Below are positions 16,975 to 25,819 of a stretch of DNA of 64,000 nucleotides, piece by piece. The notes under the pieces are model-generated. The model searched no databases. It was given only the letters and a program-made list of their open reading frames with translations, and had not been told where the DNA came from. Made by a program: the position numbers and the translations under genes. Source of the stretch: Streptomyces sp. NRRL S-646 (GTDB lineage Bacteria > Actinomycetota > Actinomycetes > Streptomycetales > Streptomycetaceae); NCBI RefSeq assembly GCF_000720765.1, contig NZ_JODC01000002.1, positions 310,001 to 374,000 of the forward strand, read 5' to 3'. Numbering within the stretch: the stretch's first letter is position 1; each line of letters begins with the position of its first letter.

Positions 16975-16977
16975 TTC

Positions 16978-17811
16978 ATGACTGACCGGCCCTTGACGCT
17001 CATGGCCGTACACGCCCACCCCGACGACGAGGCCACCGGAACCGGAGGGATCCTCGCGCGGTACGCGGCGGAAGGCATCCGTACGGTTCTCGTGACGTGT
17101 ACCGACGGCGGTTGCGGTGACGGACCGGGGGGTGTCAAGCCGGGCGATCCCGGCCACGATCCGGCGGCGGTCGCCTTGATGCGCCGTCAAGAACTTGAGG
17201 CGAGCTGTGACGTCCTGAAGGTCAGCGATCTGGAGATGCTGGACTACGCCGACTCCGGAATGATGGGCTGGCCGAGCAACGACGCCCCCGGATCCTTCTG
17301 GCAGACCCCCGTGCAGGAAGGCGCGGCCCGACTTGCGGAACTCATGCGGCACTACCGACCCGATGTGGTCGTCACCTACGACGAGAACGGCTTCTACGGC
17401 CACCCCGACCACATCCAGGCCCACCGCATCACGATGGCGGCGCTGGAGATGACCGATCTGGCACCGAAGGTGTACTGGACCACGGCACCCCGCTCGATGA
17501 TGCAGCGGTTCGGCGAGATCATGCGCGAGTTCGGTGAGGACATGCCGGAGCCCGATCCTGCCGAGACCGCCGCGTTGGCCGAGATCGGCCTCCCCGACGA
17601 CGAGATCACCACGTGGGTGGACACCACCGCGTTCAGCGGTCAGAAGTTCGACGCGCTGGCCGCGCACGCCAGTCAGGGCGAGAACATCTTCTTCCTGAAG
17701 ATGGGCAAGGAGAGGTTCGGCGAGCTGATGGGCATGGAGACCTTCGTACGTGTCCAGGACACGACCGGCGCGGCCGTACCCGAGAACGATCTCTTCGCCG
17801 GACTGCGCTGA
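16978..17811 (+). CDS. PIG-L family deacetylase (LmbE-like)
   Basis: 277 residues. The zinc motif AHPDDE is at residues 13-18 and the second zinc/catalytic motif HPDH at 142-145. Members hydrolyse N-acetyl groups or amide bonds: MshB and Mca in mycothiol metabolism, or deacetylases in antibiotic pathways. The early CTDGGCGDGPGGVKPGD region resembles Mca/MshB-type proteins, but which substrate is used cannot be decided. Strong AGGAGG ribosome-binding site. No obvious operon partner downstream; the next gene is convergent. Confidence 0.82.
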   Translation: MTDRPLTLMAVHAHPDDEATGTGGILARYAAEGIRTVLVTCTDGGCGDGPGGVKPGDPGHDPAAVALMRRQELEASCDVLKVSDLEMLDYADSGMMGWPSNDAPGSFWQTPVQEGAARLAELMRHYRPDVVVTYDENGFYGHPDHIQAHRITMAALEMTDLAPKVYWTTAPRSMMQRFGEIMREFGEDMPEPDPAETAALAEIGLPDDEITTWVDTTAFSGQKFDALAAHASQGENIFFLKMGKERFGELMGMETFVRVQDTTGAAVPENDLFAGLR

Positions 17812-17897
17812 TCCGCCCGTCCCAGGTCGGGCGATCCCGTCCGAGTCGGCGATTCCTGCGTGAAGCCCGGGCGGTCTCCGGGCGGTCGGCCCGCTGT

Positions 17898-19172
17898 TCA
17901 GGCTCGGCTGCCCGTTCGTAGTCCTTCGCCGACCCGGTGGGTCATGGCACGGTGCTGGGTGGCGGCCTGGGACACGCCCGCCGTCACGGGGACCGGGTGA
18001 CGTGTGGCGAGCGCCCGGTCGAGGTCGGCCATCAGATCGTCGGCGTCCTCGAGCCCGATGGAGAGCCTGACCAGGCCTGCGGCGGGTCGGGCCTCCGGGG
18101 CGACGGGCCGGTGCGTCAGCGATGCCGGGTGCTGGATCAGCGAATCGACGCCGCCCAGGGACACCGCGTGGGTGAAGAGGCTGACCGCCGAGGTGGCGTG
18201 CGCGGCCTGGTCGAAGCCACCGCGCAGGTCGATGGAGATCATCGCCCCGGTGCCCTTGAGCTGTCGGCCGAGCAGCCCCTGCGGGTCCCCCTCGATCCCG
18301 GGGTAGTGGACGCGGGCGACGCTCGGGTGGGTCGTCAGCCACGCGGCGATGCGCTGGGCGTTCGCCTGCTGGGCCCGCACCCGAACGGGAAGCGTGGCAA
18401 GTCCCCGGTGCAGCAGATAGGCGCCCAGCGGGTGCAGCAGACCGCCGGTGACCGCGCGGACCCGGCGCAGCGCTGCCGCCTGCTCCTGGCCGCAGGCGAT
18501 GACACCGGCGATGACGTCGCCGTGCCCGCCCAGGTACTTGGTCGCGCTGTGCAGGACCATCGCGGCACCGAGGTCGACGGGATTCTGCAGGACCGGCGTC
18601 GCGAACGTGTTGTCGACGAGAACCGGAACGCCCTGCGCGGCCTCGACGACGGCACGGATGTCGACCAGTTCGAGCGTCGGATTGGCGGGCGTCTCCAGCA
18701 CGATCATCGCCGTGTCGGGACGGATGGCGGCGGCGACGTCCGGTGCGGAGCAGTAGGTCACCTCGGCACCGAGGAGGCCCGAGGCCAGCAGATGGTCGGT
18801 ACCGCCGTAGAGGGGGCGGACGGCGAGGACATGGCGGCGGCCGGTCTCCTTCATGGTCGCCAGGATCGCCGCGGTCATCGCCGCCATGCCCGAGGAGAAC
18901 GCCACGGCGGCCTGGGCGTGTTCCATCTGGGCCAGCGCCGACTCGAACCGTGCCACGGTCGGGTTCCAGAGCCGCGCATAGACGGCTCCGCCCTCCGCGG
19001 TGGGCGTCCCTCCGCCCGCCATTGCCTCGTAGGACAGCCCGCCGGCGTCGATGTCCGGCAGCGGGTTGGTCGACGACAGGTCGATGGGAAGCGCGTGGAC
19101 GCCGAGCTCTGTCAGGTCCTCACGGCCGGCGTGGACGGCCAGGGAGTCGAGTTGCAGATACGACGAGGTCAT
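17898..19172 (-). CDS. Cys/Met metabolism PLP-dependent enzyme (cystathionine synthase/lyase type)
   Basis: 424 residues from ATG 19172; a TTG twelve codons upstream also opens the frame but has no better signal. Family features: YARLWNPTVARFESALAQ, the PLP-stacking SSGMAAMTAAIL, YGGTDHLL, ETPANP, VDNTFATPVLQNP, and the PLP lysine in HSATKYLGGHGDVIAG. The C-terminus has VRLSIGLEDADDL. Family members are cystathionine gamma-synthase, gamma-lyase or methionine gamma-lyase; HGD after the lysine is common to several of these. An Lrp regulator is divergently encoded 99 bases away, a typical pairing for amino-acid degradation. Confidence 0.85.
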   Translation of the reverse strand: MTSSYLQLDSLAVHAGREDLTELGVHALPIDLSSTNPLPDIDAGGLSYEAMAGGGTPTAEGGAVYARLWNPTVARFESALAQMEHAQAAVAFSSGMAAMTAAILATMKETGRRHVLAVRPLYGGTDHLLASGLLGAEVTYCSAPDVAAAIRPDTAMIVLETPANPTLELVDIRAVVEAAQGVPVLVDNTFATPVLQNPVDLGAAMVLHSATKYLGGHGDVIAGVIACGQEQAAALRRVRAVTGGLLHPLGAYLLHRGLATLPVRVRAQQANAQRIAAWLTTHPSVARVHYPGIEGDPQGLLGRQLKGTGAMISIDLRGGFDQAAHATSAVSLFTHAVSLGGVDSLIQHPASLTHRPVAPEARPAAGLVRLSIGLEDADDLMADLDRALATRHPVPVTAGVSQAATQHRAMTHRVGEGLRTGSRA

Positions 19173-19271
19173 GCCCCAGAGGGTGAGGGGATCCACAACA
19201 CTCTGCAAGAGTCATTGCGGAAGCCATGGTTGATCACCGATATTGGTGCGGATTCAGCAAGAGGAGGGTTC

Positions 19272-19769
19272 ATGGCGGACCAGCAACTGAAGAAAACACA
19301 ACCCGCTGCGGCGGGACTCGACGGCACCGATCTGGCCATCCTCGTCGCACTCGTGGAGGACGGCCGGATGACCAACGCGGCGCTCGCGGCCCGGGTGGGC
19401 GTCGCCGAGTCGACCTGCGCATACCGGGTCCGTGCGCTGCGGGAGTCCGGTGTCATCGCCGGCATCAACGCCCGGCTCGACCTCGGCGCACTCGGTCACC
19501 CGATCCACGCGATCATCAAGGTCCGCCTGGGCAGCCACAGCCGCGAACATGTCCGCAACCTCTACGACCGGCTGGTCAGGGTGCCGGGAGCCCTGACGGT
19601 TTGGCACGTCGGCGGCGACGACGACTTTCTCCTGCATGTCGCCGTGGCCAGCCCGGAAGAGCTGCGAGACCTCATCCTGGAGCACGTGACCGTCCACCCG
19701 ATGGTGCGGCAGACCGAGACCCAGCTGGTGTTCGAGGTCCGCGACGGCCGCGGCGTGCTGCCCGGGTAG
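19272..19769 (+). CDS. Lrp/AsnC family transcriptional regulator
   Basis: 165 residues. The winged HTH (LDGTDLAILVALVEDGRM, AALAARVGVAESTCAYRVRAL) occupies residues ~16-62 and the RAM effector-binding domain follows (VRLGSHSREHVRNLYDRLV; GGDDDFLLHVAV). Preceded by GAGGAGG. It is divergent from the PLP enzyme and likely senses an amino acid (methionine, cysteine or a relative) to control it. Confidence 0.9.
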   Translation: MADQQLKKTQPAAAGLDGTDLAILVALVEDGRMTNAALAARVGVAESTCAYRVRALRESGVIAGINARLDLGALGHPIHAIIKVRLGSHSREHVRNLYDRLVRVPGALTVWHVGGDDDFLLHVAVASPEELRDLILEHVTVHPMVRQTETQLVFEVRDGRGVLPG

Positions 19770-19805
19770 CAGGTGCTGCTCTGCGCCAGGTATTTCCTCA
19801 TGGGC

Positions 19806-19822
19806 AAGCGACCGCTTAGTAT
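19806..19822 (+). promoter_or_regulatory. Palindrome overlapping a -10 element
   Basis: AAGCG (19806-19810) and CGCTT (19813-19817) flank AC, and TAGTAT (19817-19822) follows as a good -10 hexamer, 44 bases before the reductase start. A repressor bound here would block the promoter of the three-gene acyl-CoA operon. The regulator is not encoded in the window, apart from unlinked TetR candidates. Confidence 0.45.
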
Positions 19823-19865
19823 GCGATGGACCCCGGTCAGACAGAGCAGTCCCTGGAGGCACCGC

Positions 19866-20843
19866 ATGCAGGCATGGCAAGTGCACGAGAACGGCGAGCC
19901 GAGCGAGGTGATGCGGCTCGAGGAGGTGGAGCGGCCCACGCCCGGCGACGGCCAGGTGCTGCTGAAGGTGCGAGCCGCGAACATCAACTTCCCGGATGTG
20001 CTGATGTGCCGGGGCCACTACCAGGTGCGCCCGCCGCTGCCGTTCACGCCGGGCGTGGAGATCTGCGGCGAGACCGAGGACGGGCGGCGGGTCATCGCCA
20101 ACCCCGCCCTGCCCCACGGCGGTTTCGCCGAGTACGCCGTCGCGGACGCCGCAGCTTTGCTGCCCGCGCCCGAGTCTCTGGACGACGCCCAGGCCGCCGC
20201 CCTGCACATCGGCTACCAGACCGGCTGGTTCGGTCTGCACCGTCGCGCTCACCTGGAAGCAGGCGAGACGCTGCTCGTCCACGCTGCCGCAGGAGGGGTC
20301 GGCAGCGCGGCCGTGCAGCTCGGCAAGGCGGCCGGGGCCAGGGTCATCGGGGTCGTCGGCGGTGCCGACAAGGTGGCCGCGGCCACGGAGTCGGGCTGCG
20401 ACGTCGTCATCGACCGCAAGAGCGAGGACGTCATCGCCGCCGTCAAGGAGGCCACGGGCGGCCGGGGCGCCGATGTCATCTACGACCCGGTCGGTGGCGA
20501 GGCCTACGCCCAGTCGACCAAGGTCGTCGCCTTCGAGGGCCGGATCGTCGTCGTCGGCTTCGCCAGCGGGGTCATCCCCAGTCCGGGGCTCAACCACGCC
20601 CTGGTGAAGAACTACTCGATCCTCGGCCTGCACTGGGGCCTGTACGGCACCAAGAACCCGAAGCTGATCGCGCACTGCCACGAGCAGCTCACCGAGCTGG
20701 CCGCCCGGGGCGCCATCAAGCCACTGGTCAGCGAGCGGGTACCGCTGGCCGGGGCTGCGGCCGCCGTGCAGCGCGTCGCCGACGGCGTGACCACCGGCCG
20801 GGTGGCCGTCCTGCCGTCCCTGGAGAACGGAGCCGCCGCATGA
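19866..20843 (+). CDS. NADPH:quinone oxidoreductase family protein (zinc-less MDR)
   Basis: 325 residues, MDR fold without zinc-ligand cysteines: AANINFPDVLMCRG, PFTPGVEICGE, the NADPH motif HAAAGGVGSAAVQLGKAAGA and YDPVGG. ATG 19866. Its stop overlaps the next start (ATGA at 20840), so it heads an operon with two acyl-CoA dehydrogenases. It may act as an enoyl reductase or recycle reducing power in lipid or steroid side-chain catabolism. Confidence 0.85.
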   Translation: MQAWQVHENGEPSEVMRLEEVERPTPGDGQVLLKVRAANINFPDVLMCRGHYQVRPPLPFTPGVEICGETEDGRRVIANPALPHGGFAEYAVADAAALLPAPESLDDAQAAALHIGYQTGWFGLHRRAHLEAGETLLVHAAAGGVGSAAVQLGKAAGARVIGVVGGADKVAAATESGCDVVIDRKSEDVIAAVKEATGGRGADVIYDPVGGEAYAQSTKVVAFEGRIVVVGFASGVIPSPGLNHALVKNYSILGLHWGLYGTKNPKLIAHCHEQLTELAARGAIKPLVSERVPLAGAAAAVQRVADGVTTGRVAVLPSLENGAAA

Positions 20844-22021
20844 CCGACGCAGCCGAACTGCGCAGCCGCACACAGGAGTTGCTGGCAGCCCATCCGCCGG
20901 CGACCACCGACCGCCTGGACTTCCTCAAGGCCCGCTTCGACGCGGGACTGGCCTGGGTGCACTACCCGGAGGGCCTGGGCGGGCTCGGCGTGCCCCGCTC
21001 CCTCCAGGCCGTGGTGGACGCAGAACTGGAGGCGGCCGGCGCCCCCGACAACGACTCGCGACGCAACGGCATCGGGCTCGGCATGGCCGCCCCGACGATC
21101 CTCAAGTACGGCACCGAGGAGCAGAAGCAGCGCTATCTGCGGCCGCTGTGGATCGGCGAGGAGGTCTGGTGCCAGCTGTTCAGCGAGCCCGGCGCCGGCT
21201 CCGACCTGGCCGCGCTCGGCACCCGCGCCGTCCGGGAGGGCGACGACTGGGTGGTCAACGGGCAGAAGGTGTGGACGTCCGGCGCGCACAACGCCCGCTG
21301 GGCCATCCTCATCGCCCGCACCGACCCGAACGTGCCCAAGCATGCCGGCATCACGTACTTCATCTGCGACATGACCGACCCCGGTGTCGACGTGCGTCCG
21401 CTGCGGCAGATCACCGGTGAGGCCGAGTTCAACGAGGTGTTCCTCACCGACGTCCGCATCCCCGACTCCCGCCGCCTCGGCGAGATCGGCGACGGCTGGC
21501 GCGTCGCGCAGACCACCCTGAACAACGAGCGCGTCGCCATCGGCGGCATGCGGCTGCCCCGCGAGGGCGGCATGATCGCCCCGGTCGCCAGGACCTGGCG
21601 CGAACGCCCCGAGCTGCGCACCCACGACCTGCACCAGCGGCTGCTGAAGCTGTGGGTGGAGTCCGAGGTCGCCCGGCTCACCGCCGAACGCCTGCGCCAG
21701 CAGCTCGTCGCCGGGCAGCCCGGTCCCGAGGGCGCCGGCATGAAGCTCGCCTTCGCCCGCCTCAACCAGGAGCTCAGCGGCCTGGAGGTCGAACTCCTCG
21801 GCGAGGAGGGCCTGTTGTACGACGACTGGACCATGCGCCGCCCGGAACTGGTGGACTTCACCGGCCGCGAGGCCGGCTACCGCTACCTCCGCTCCAAGGG
21901 CAACAGCATCGAGGGCGGGACCAGCGAGGTCCTGCTGAACATCGTCGCCGAACGCGTCCTGGGCCTCCCGTCCGAGCCGCGCACCGACAAGGACGTCGCA
22001 TGGAAGGACCTCGCCCGATGA
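20840..22021 (+). CDS. Acyl-CoA dehydrogenase, subunit-type 1
   Basis: 393 residues. N-terminal helical domain, then the FAD/substrate motif CQLFSEPGAGSDLAALGTRA, mid-domain WVVNGQKVWTSGAHNA, and the C-terminal SIEGGTSEVLLNIVAERVLGLP. ATG overlaps the preceding stop, and its own stop overlaps the next start. Two adjacent, dissimilar ACADs in one operon often form a heteromeric alpha2-beta2 enzyme in actinobacterial sterol side-chain or branched-chain degradation; that is inferred here. Confidence 0.88.
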   Translation: MTDAAELRSRTQELLAAHPPATTDRLDFLKARFDAGLAWVHYPEGLGGLGVPRSLQAVVDAELEAAGAPDNDSRRNGIGLGMAAPTILKYGTEEQKQRYLRPLWIGEEVWCQLFSEPGAGSDLAALGTRAVREGDDWVVNGQKVWTSGAHNARWAILIARTDPNVPKHAGITYFICDMTDPGVDVRPLRQITGEAEFNEVFLTDVRIPDSRRLGEIGDGWRVAQTTLNNERVAIGGMRLPREGGMIAPVARTWRERPELRTHDLHQRLLKLWVESEVARLTAERLRQQLVAGQPGPEGAGMKLAFARLNQELSGLEVELLGEEGLLYDDWTMRRPELVDFTGREAGYRYLRSKGNSIEGGTSEVLLNIVAERVLGLPSEPRTDKDVAWKDLAR

Positions 22022-23109
22022 GCGCACAGCCCGATCTTCTCTACTCCGAGGAGGAAGAGGCGCTGCGGTCCGCTGTACGGGACCTCCTCGCCGACCACTG
22101 CGACGCTCCCGGCGTCATCGCGCGCGCCGAGTCCGACGCCCCGCACGACCTCGCCGCCTGGAAGGCCCTCGCCGACGGCATGGGCCTGGCGGGCCTGCTG
22201 GTGCCCGAGGCACAGGGCGGCCAGGGCGCCACGCACCGCGAAGTCGCCGTCGTACTGGAGGAGCTGGGGCGCGCGGTCGCCCCCGTGCCCTACCTCACCA
22301 GCGCCGTCGTCGCCACCGAGGCCCTGCTGGAGTGCGGGGACGAGGAGCTGCTCGGGCAGCTGGCCTCCGGGCGGGTCATCGGCGCGCTCGCGGTGGCGCT
22401 GCACCGCGCCGCCGGCACCGCCTTTCCCGCCGTACGACTGGAGAACGGCACCCTGCACGGGGAGCTGACCGGCATCGCGGACGCGGCGGCCGCGGACGTG
22501 CTGCTCGTACCGGCCGAGGACGGCGGGCTGTACGCGGTGAACGCGTCCGACGCCACCGTCACCCCGCAGGTCTCCCTCGACCTCACCCGGCCGCTCGCGA
22601 CCGTCACCCTGAACGGGGCGCAGGCGCGCAGGCTCGGTGACGCCGAACCCGCCGTACGACGCGCCCTGCGGGCCGGAGCCGGGCTGCTCGCCTCCGAGCA
22701 GTTCGGGCTCGCCGACTGGGCGTTGACGGAGACCGTGCGCTATCTGAAGGAGCGCAAGCAGTTCAACCGGCCCGTCGGCGGCTTCCAGGCGCTCAAGCAC
22801 CGTCTCGCCCAGCTGTGGCTGGAGGTCGTCAACCTCCGTGCCGCCGCCCGTAACGCGGCCGACGCGCTCGCCAACGGGGAGTACGACGAAGAAACGGCGG
22901 TGGCGGTCGCCGTGGCGCAGGCCTACGCGGCGCCGGTCGCGGTGCACGCCGCCGAGGAGGCGCTCCAGCTGCACGCCGGCATCGGCATGACCTGGGAGCA
23001 CCCGATCCATCTGAACCTCAAGCGGGCCAAGGCCGACTCGATCGCCTACGGCACGGCCGGCGCCCACCGGTCCGCCGTGGCCGAACTCGTCGACCTCCAG
23101 GCACCCTGA
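22018..23109 (+). CDS. Acyl-CoA dehydrogenase, subunit-type 2
   Basis: 363 residues, more divergent than its neighbour. Begins YSEEEEALRSAVRDLLADHC; LVPEAQGGQGATHREVAVVLEELG and the C-terminal RKQFNRPVGGFQALKHRLA and LQLHAGIGMTWEHPIHLNLKRAK are ACAD signatures. The middle FAD-contact motif is weak, as in the partner subunits of heteromeric ACADs. ATGA overlap with the first ACAD; a strong terminator follows its stop. Confidence 0.86.
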   Translation: MSAQPDLLYSEEEEALRSAVRDLLADHCDAPGVIARAESDAPHDLAAWKALADGMGLAGLLVPEAQGGQGATHREVAVVLEELGRAVAPVPYLTSAVVATEALLECGDEELLGQLASGRVIGALAVALHRAAGTAFPAVRLENGTLHGELTGIADAAAADVLLVPAEDGGLYAVNASDATVTPQVSLDLTRPLATVTLNGAQARRLGDAEPAVRRALRAGAGLLASEQFGLADWALTETVRYLKERKQFNRPVGGFQALKHRLAQLWLEVVNLRAAARNAADALANGEYDEETAVAVAVAQAYAAPVAVHAAEEALQLHAGIGMTWEHPIHLNLKRAKADSIAYGTAGAHRSAVAELVDLQAP

Positions 23110-23132
23110 CGCCCCCTGCCGGTCACCCGGTG

Positions 23133-23160
23133 AAGCCCGCCCCACCTGGGGCGGGCTTTT
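23133..23160 (+). terminator. Rho-independent terminator of the ACAD operon
   Basis: AAGCCCGCCCC (23133-23143) pairs perfectly with GGGGCGGGCTT (23148-23158) across an ACCT loop, and the right arm runs into TTTT (23157-23160). It lies 24 bases after the last stop codon. Confidence 0.88.
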
Positions 23161-23290
23161 CCATGCCGCCCTGCGGAAGGAGTGAACGGACAACGGCAGT
23201 CCGGCCAACTCCTGGCATGTGCAGGTCCATTGGGGCCCCTTCCGCCCGATACTCCCTGTGGTTCAGACCCGCCCCACAGGGAGGCAGAAC

Positions 23291-24151
23291 ATGGCCCACG
23301 TCACCCGTCGCAGAGCCCTCACCGCGTTCGGCGCCACGCTCGCGGCAGTGCTCGCCCCGCCCGCCGGCAGCGCGTTCGCCGACGAACACAAGCACCGTGC
23401 CCCGTTGTGGCGCGCCCACGCCCACAACGACTACGAGCATCCGCGCCCCCTCTTCGACGCCCTCGACCACCGCTTCGGCAGCGTCGAGGCCGACATCTTC
23501 CTCGTCGGCGACCAGCTCCTCATCGGCCACACCGAGAGCGACCTCGACCCGACGCGGACCCTGGAGTCCCTCTACCTCGACCCGCTGGCCGCCCTCGTCA
23601 AGGCCAACCACGGTTCCGTGTACCGCGGCTACCGCAGGCCGCTCCAGCTGCTCATCGACATCAAGACCGAGGGCTCCTCGACGTACCTCGAACTCGACCG
23701 CCATCTCCGGCGCTACAAGCACCTGTTCACCACCTACGCCCACGGCCGTGTGCACCCCGGCGCGGTCACCAACGTGATCTCCGGCGACCGTGCCGCCCGT
23801 ACACCGATGGAGGCCCAGACCGTACGGCGGGCCTTCTACGACGGCCGGCTCACCGACCTCGGCACCCCGGCGCCCGCCTCCTTCATCCCGCTGATCAGCG
23901 ACAACTGGCAGCTCAACTTCACCTGGCTCGGCGAGGGCACGTTCCCCGACGCCGAGCGGCAGAAGCTGCGCGGCATCATCGGCCAGGCACATGCGCGCGG
24001 GCAGAAGGTGCGCTTCTGGAACACCCCCGACCTCGCCGGTCCCGCCCGGGACGCCCTGTGGACCGAACTGCTCGCCGCAGGCGTCGACTACTTCAACACC
24101 GACGACCTCGCCGGTCTTGAGACATTCCTGGACGCCCACCGGTCGGCGTAG
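23291..24151 (+). CDS. Secreted phosphatidylinositol-phospholipase C/GDPD-like protein
   Basis: 286 residues from ATG 23291. RRRALTAFGATLAAVLAPP followed by AGSAFA is a signal peptide with an Arg-rich, Tat-like start, so it should be exported. The mature part has RAHAHNDYEHPRPLFDALDHRFGSVEADIF and LIGHTESDLDPTRTLE, with acidic and His residues placed as in the TIM-barrel GDPD/PI-PLC fold (as in yeast Aim6-like proteins). It would hydrolyse a phosphodiester lipid head group outside the cell. No partners. Confidence 0.78.
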   Translation: MAHVTRRRALTAFGATLAAVLAPPAGSAFADEHKHRAPLWRAHAHNDYEHPRPLFDALDHRFGSVEADIFLVGDQLLIGHTESDLDPTRTLESLYLDPLAALVKANHGSVYRGYRRPLQLLIDIKTEGSSTYLELDRHLRRYKHLFTTYAHGRVHPGAVTNVISGDRAARTPMEAQTVRRAFYDGRLTDLGTPAPASFIPLISDNWQLNFTWLGEGTFPDAERQKLRGIIGQAHARGQKVRFWNTPDLAGPARDALWTELLAAGVDYFNTDDLAGLETFLDAHRSA

Positions 24152-24262
24152 ACACCACACGTTCGGCGGACAGGTCAGCCGCCCGGACGAACCCTCCGCT
24201 ACGCCACACTTGCGGCCGAACGTCGCGAACCGGAAGTGGCGGCGCAGCGGAGGAGTTTGACA

Positions 24263-24457
24263 ATGGCGATTTCCATCTCAGTGGTGGTACTGCTGCTGGT
24301 CCTGGCGGTGATCTTCACCCGCAACGGCGGACTGAAGATCTCCCACGCCCTGGTGTGCACACTGCTCGGCTTCTACCTGGCCGGCACGCACATCGCGCCG
24401 ACCATTCACAGCGGCGTCACGGCGACGGCGGGCATCGTGAGCAGCCTCAGGCCCTGA
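24263..24457 (+). CDS. Small membrane protein
   Basis: 64 residues from ATG 24263 with AGGAG at 24251. ISVVVLLLVLAVIF is a transmembrane segment, followed by a short polar turn and a second hydrophobic stretch (HALVCTLLGFYLAG). Small two-helix proteins of this kind are frequent in Streptomyces and have no known function. The last codons form the left arm of the large hairpin at 24431-24473. Confidence 0.65.
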   Translation: MAISISVVVLLLVLAVIFTRNGGLKISHALVCTLLGFYLAGTHIAPTIHSGVTATAGIVSSLRP

Positions 24458-24473
24458 GGCTGCTCACGATGCC
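24431..24473. terminator. 20-bp perfect hairpin between convergent genes
   Basis: The 20-base arm at 24431-24450 is fully complementary to 24454-24473 around a GCC loop. It begins inside the small membrane-protein gene, covers its stop, and ends two bases before the stop of the convergent gene. There is no T-tract. A bidirectional terminator is the simplest reading. Confidence 0.7.
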
Positions 24474-24475
24474 GT

Positions 24476-25744
24476 TCAGGACGTCGAGAACACCCCGATA
24501 CCGTTCGGGACCGGTCGTTCCGCAGCGACGGACGGGTGATTCCGTACGGAGACGGTGGCCGCCCCGGGCACGCGGGCGACCAGGGTGGACGATCCGCCGC
24601 CGTCCAGACTGAAGGCGTCGGTCGAGCCCAACGCCCGCATGGTGTCGGCCACTTCGGCGATCGTCAGGCCCTTGCGGTAGGCGGGCGCACCGTCCAGCGC
24701 GAACAGCAGCAGCCGCTTCCCGCCGCCCGCGATGCCGACGGCCGTGCGCACGGCCCCGGTCGCGTCGTCGAGGCCCGCGAGGGGCTGGCCGCCCTTGAGG
24801 ACCGGGTAGCCGCCGAGCGCGAAGTTGTACGCCTTCCGGTAGGTGGCGGAGACCAGCCGGTGCGTCACCGTCACCGGCTCGCCCTTGAAGAACTTCCGCA
24901 GCCGCTGCGCGCCCGCCTCCCGGCCGACGAGCACCGTGGTCCCGGCCGCGATGGCGCCCTTGCCCGGCGCGTCGGACGTGGAGACGACCCGGCCCTTACG
25001 GACCGTCACCTCGTAGGTGTCCGTGCTGCAGGCGGCCGCCCGGTCGGTGTCCGTGCCGCAGGTGGCACGGACCCGTGACACGCTGCCCCAGTCGGAGGTG
25101 AAGGCGCCCACCGAATCCTCCGGCAGCGCGTACTGGTTGAGGCCGCCCAGCGGCAGCCGTCCCGCCGGAGTGCGGACCGACCCGGTCAGCGTCAGACGGT
25201 CCAGCCGGGCCCTGCGGTCGACGCCCACGCCGAGCACGTCCCGGGTGGTGGTGCCCGGAGGCAGGGCCGGCCCGAAGCGCTGCCCGTCCGGCACCGACGC
25301 CTTGAGCACATGCCCGTTCGCGATCGCCGGCCCGTCGGTAGAACCCGTCACTTCCACACCCGGATGCTGGGTCTCGGAGATGTTGAAGAAGTCACCGTTG
25401 ATGCCCGCGACGGCCCCTTGTGCGTCGGCCATCCTGGAGACGGCGGCACGTGCGGCCACGGCTCCCGGATACAGCAGGCCGAGGTGTACGTGCTTGTTGC
25501 GCAGGTCGACGGTGAGCAGATGGGCGTGGGTCACGCCCTTGGCGCCCTGGACGTCGAACTGCTTGTAGGTGACTCCCGGCGCGAGCGCGGTGCCGCTCTC
25601 CACACCGCTGGCCGGTGCCGCCCCCACCAGGGCCGCACCGGCCAGCGCGCCGAATGCCGTGAGAAACGTCAGTGCCGATCTGACCGACGTCCGAACCCTT
25701 GCCTCGGATCTGCCTGCTGAGAAACGCCTTTGACGATGCGTCAC
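24476..25744 (-). CDS. Secreted phosphodiester glycosidase (NAGPA domain) protein
   Basis: 422 residues from GTG 25744, with GGGGGAA directly upstream. A signal peptide spans about residues 20-48 (ALTFLTAFGALAGAALVGAA). The mature part has the NAGPA fold: VAGINGDFFNISE near 115, GVGVDRRARL, the repeated glycine-rich FALGGYPVLKGG and the C-terminal FALDGAPAYRKGLTIAEVAD and AFSLDGGGSSTLV. Related enzymes uncover mannose-6-phosphate or cleave phosphodiester-linked sugars. Probably acts on cell-envelope or exogenous glycans; the substrate is unknown. Confidence 0.82.
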   Translation of the reverse strand: MTHRQRRFSAGRSEARVRTSVRSALTFLTAFGALAGAALVGAAPASGVESGTALAPGVTYKQFDVQGAKGVTHAHLLTVDLRNKHVHLGLLYPGAVAARAAVSRMADAQGAVAGINGDFFNISETQHPGVEVTGSTDGPAIANGHVLKASVPDGQRFGPALPPGTTTRDVLGVGVDRRARLDRLTLTGSVRTPAGRLPLGGLNQYALPEDSVGAFTSDWGSVSRVRATCGTDTDRAAACSTDTYEVTVRKGRVVSTSDAPGKGAIAAGTTVLVGREAGAQRLRKFFKGEPVTVTHRLVSATYRKAYNFALGGYPVLKGGQPLAGLDDATGAVRTAVGIAGGGKRLLLFALDGAPAYRKGLTIAEVADTMRALGSTDAFSLDGGGSSTLVARVPGAATVSVRNHPSVAAERPVPNGIGVFSTS

Positions 25745-25819
25745 AGTTCCCCCTGAGGGATCGTCAACTTTCTCGGGTCTCAGGGGAAGTGCATCAGATC
25801 GTGGTGGCCCGCGGGATGT

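Noticed and set aside
19173..19208. TTG start at 19208 for the PLP enzyme
   Set aside because: The extra 12 residues match nothing in the family, and the ATG at 19172 gives the usual N-terminus.
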